Source: Alphaproteobacteria bacterium (GTDB taxonomy: Bacteria > Pseudomonadota > Alphaproteobacteria > Kiloniellales > JAKSDN01). From it: a DNA stretch of 6,461 nt. This document shows, one piece after another, positions 6,340-6,461 of this stretch. The translations under genes and the position numbers were made by a program. The stretch spans positions 1-6,461 of the forward strand of contig JAUVQB010000087.1 of the NCBI GenBank assembly GCA_030598385.1. Direction: 5' to 3'. The notes below the pieces were generated by a model that did no database searches, was not told the DNA's origin, and saw only the letters and a program-made list of their open reading frames with translations. Position 1 is the first letter of the stretch. Each line of letters begins with the position of its first letter.

Positions 6340-6461
6340 ATGGCCGGTTTGAAAGAAGAACCCTGGCGCGCGACCTTCAGCGAGGTGATCTCGCCCGCCG
6401 ACGACATCATCGAGGAAGCGCGCAACGGCCGCATGTTCGTCCTGGTCGACGACGAGGACCG
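6340..6461 (+). CDS. ribB: 3,4-dihydroxy-2-butanone-4-phosphate synthase (N-terminus; RibB or bifunctional RibBA; cut by window edge)
   Basis: Forty complete codons are visible before the window ends. After a variable start (MAGLKEEPWRATFSEVISPA) comes DDIIEEARNGRMFVLVDDED, the conserved opening of dihydroxybutanone-phosphate synthase, where the acidic residues lead into the RENEGD active-site motif expected just beyond the edge. The enzyme makes the four-carbon unit of riboflavin from ribulose 5-phosphate. The ATG begins directly after the ribE stop (0 bp gap), with GGAAG (6324-6328) inside ribE as a likely ribosome-binding site. Whether a GTP cyclohydrolase II domain follows (RibBA) cannot be seen here. 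Confidence 0.88.
   Translation, partial: MAGLKEEPWRATFSEVISPADDIIEEARNGRMFVLVDDED

Overview
This window is chromosomal DNA from an alphaproteobacterium, most likely in or near the Rhodospirillales. Three things point there: strongly GC-rich codon third positions, a MucR/Ros-type regulator (a family nearly confined to Alphaproteobacteria), and the gene order rpiB-glyA-nrdR-ribD-ribE-ribB. As far as I remember, that order is common in this group. The assignment rests on protein resemblance and gene order read by eye, not on a database search.

Layout. Positions 1-1370 (minus strand) hold two catabolic genes in one transcription unit. Glutaryl-CoA dehydrogenase (gcdH) comes first, followed after a very short gap by the first 45 codons of a 2-keto-4-pentenoate hydratase / 2-oxohepta-3-ene-1,7-dioate hydratase-like gene that runs off the left edge. 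Positions 1371-1526 are a short intergenic stretch with a 17-bp tandem repeat. Positions 1527-1958 (minus) encode a MucR/Ros family transcription regulator. Positions 1959-2258 are a divergent intergenic region of 300 bp. Its mucR-proximal part is conspicuously AT-rich and probably carries the mucR promoter; its rpiB-proximal part returns to GC-rich and can form a hairpin.

Positions 2259-6461 (plus strand) are a compact housekeeping operon: ribose-5-phosphate isomerase B (rpiB), serine hydroxymethyltransferase (glyA), the ribonucleotide-reductase repressor nrdR, the bifunctional riboflavin deaminase/reductase ribD, riboflavin synthase alpha subunit (ribE), and the start of the dihydroxybutanone-phosphate synthase gene (ribB or ribBA), cut by the right edge. 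Spacing tightens along the operon: 64 bp, 42 bp, 31 bp or an overlap, 2 bp, then 0 bp.

How the genes fit together. RpiB makes ribulose 5-phosphate / ribose 5-phosphate, and ribulose 5-phosphate is the substrate of RibB. GlyA supplies one-carbon units for purines and hence GTP, the other riboflavin precursor. RibD, RibE and RibB are successive riboflavin steps. NrdR links the operon to deoxynucleotide supply. GcdH is itself a flavoprotein, but it belongs to a separate, oppositely oriented unit.

I found no mobile element, CRISPR array, RNA gene or novel multi-gene system. The points worth a second look are small: a strong hairpin just before the glyA ribosome-binding site, an in-frame 6-residue tandem duplication in RibD, an ambiguous ribD start, a MucR lacking half of the classical zinc ligands, an AT-rich divergent promoter region, and a possible decayed small-gene fragment beside a 17-bp repeat.
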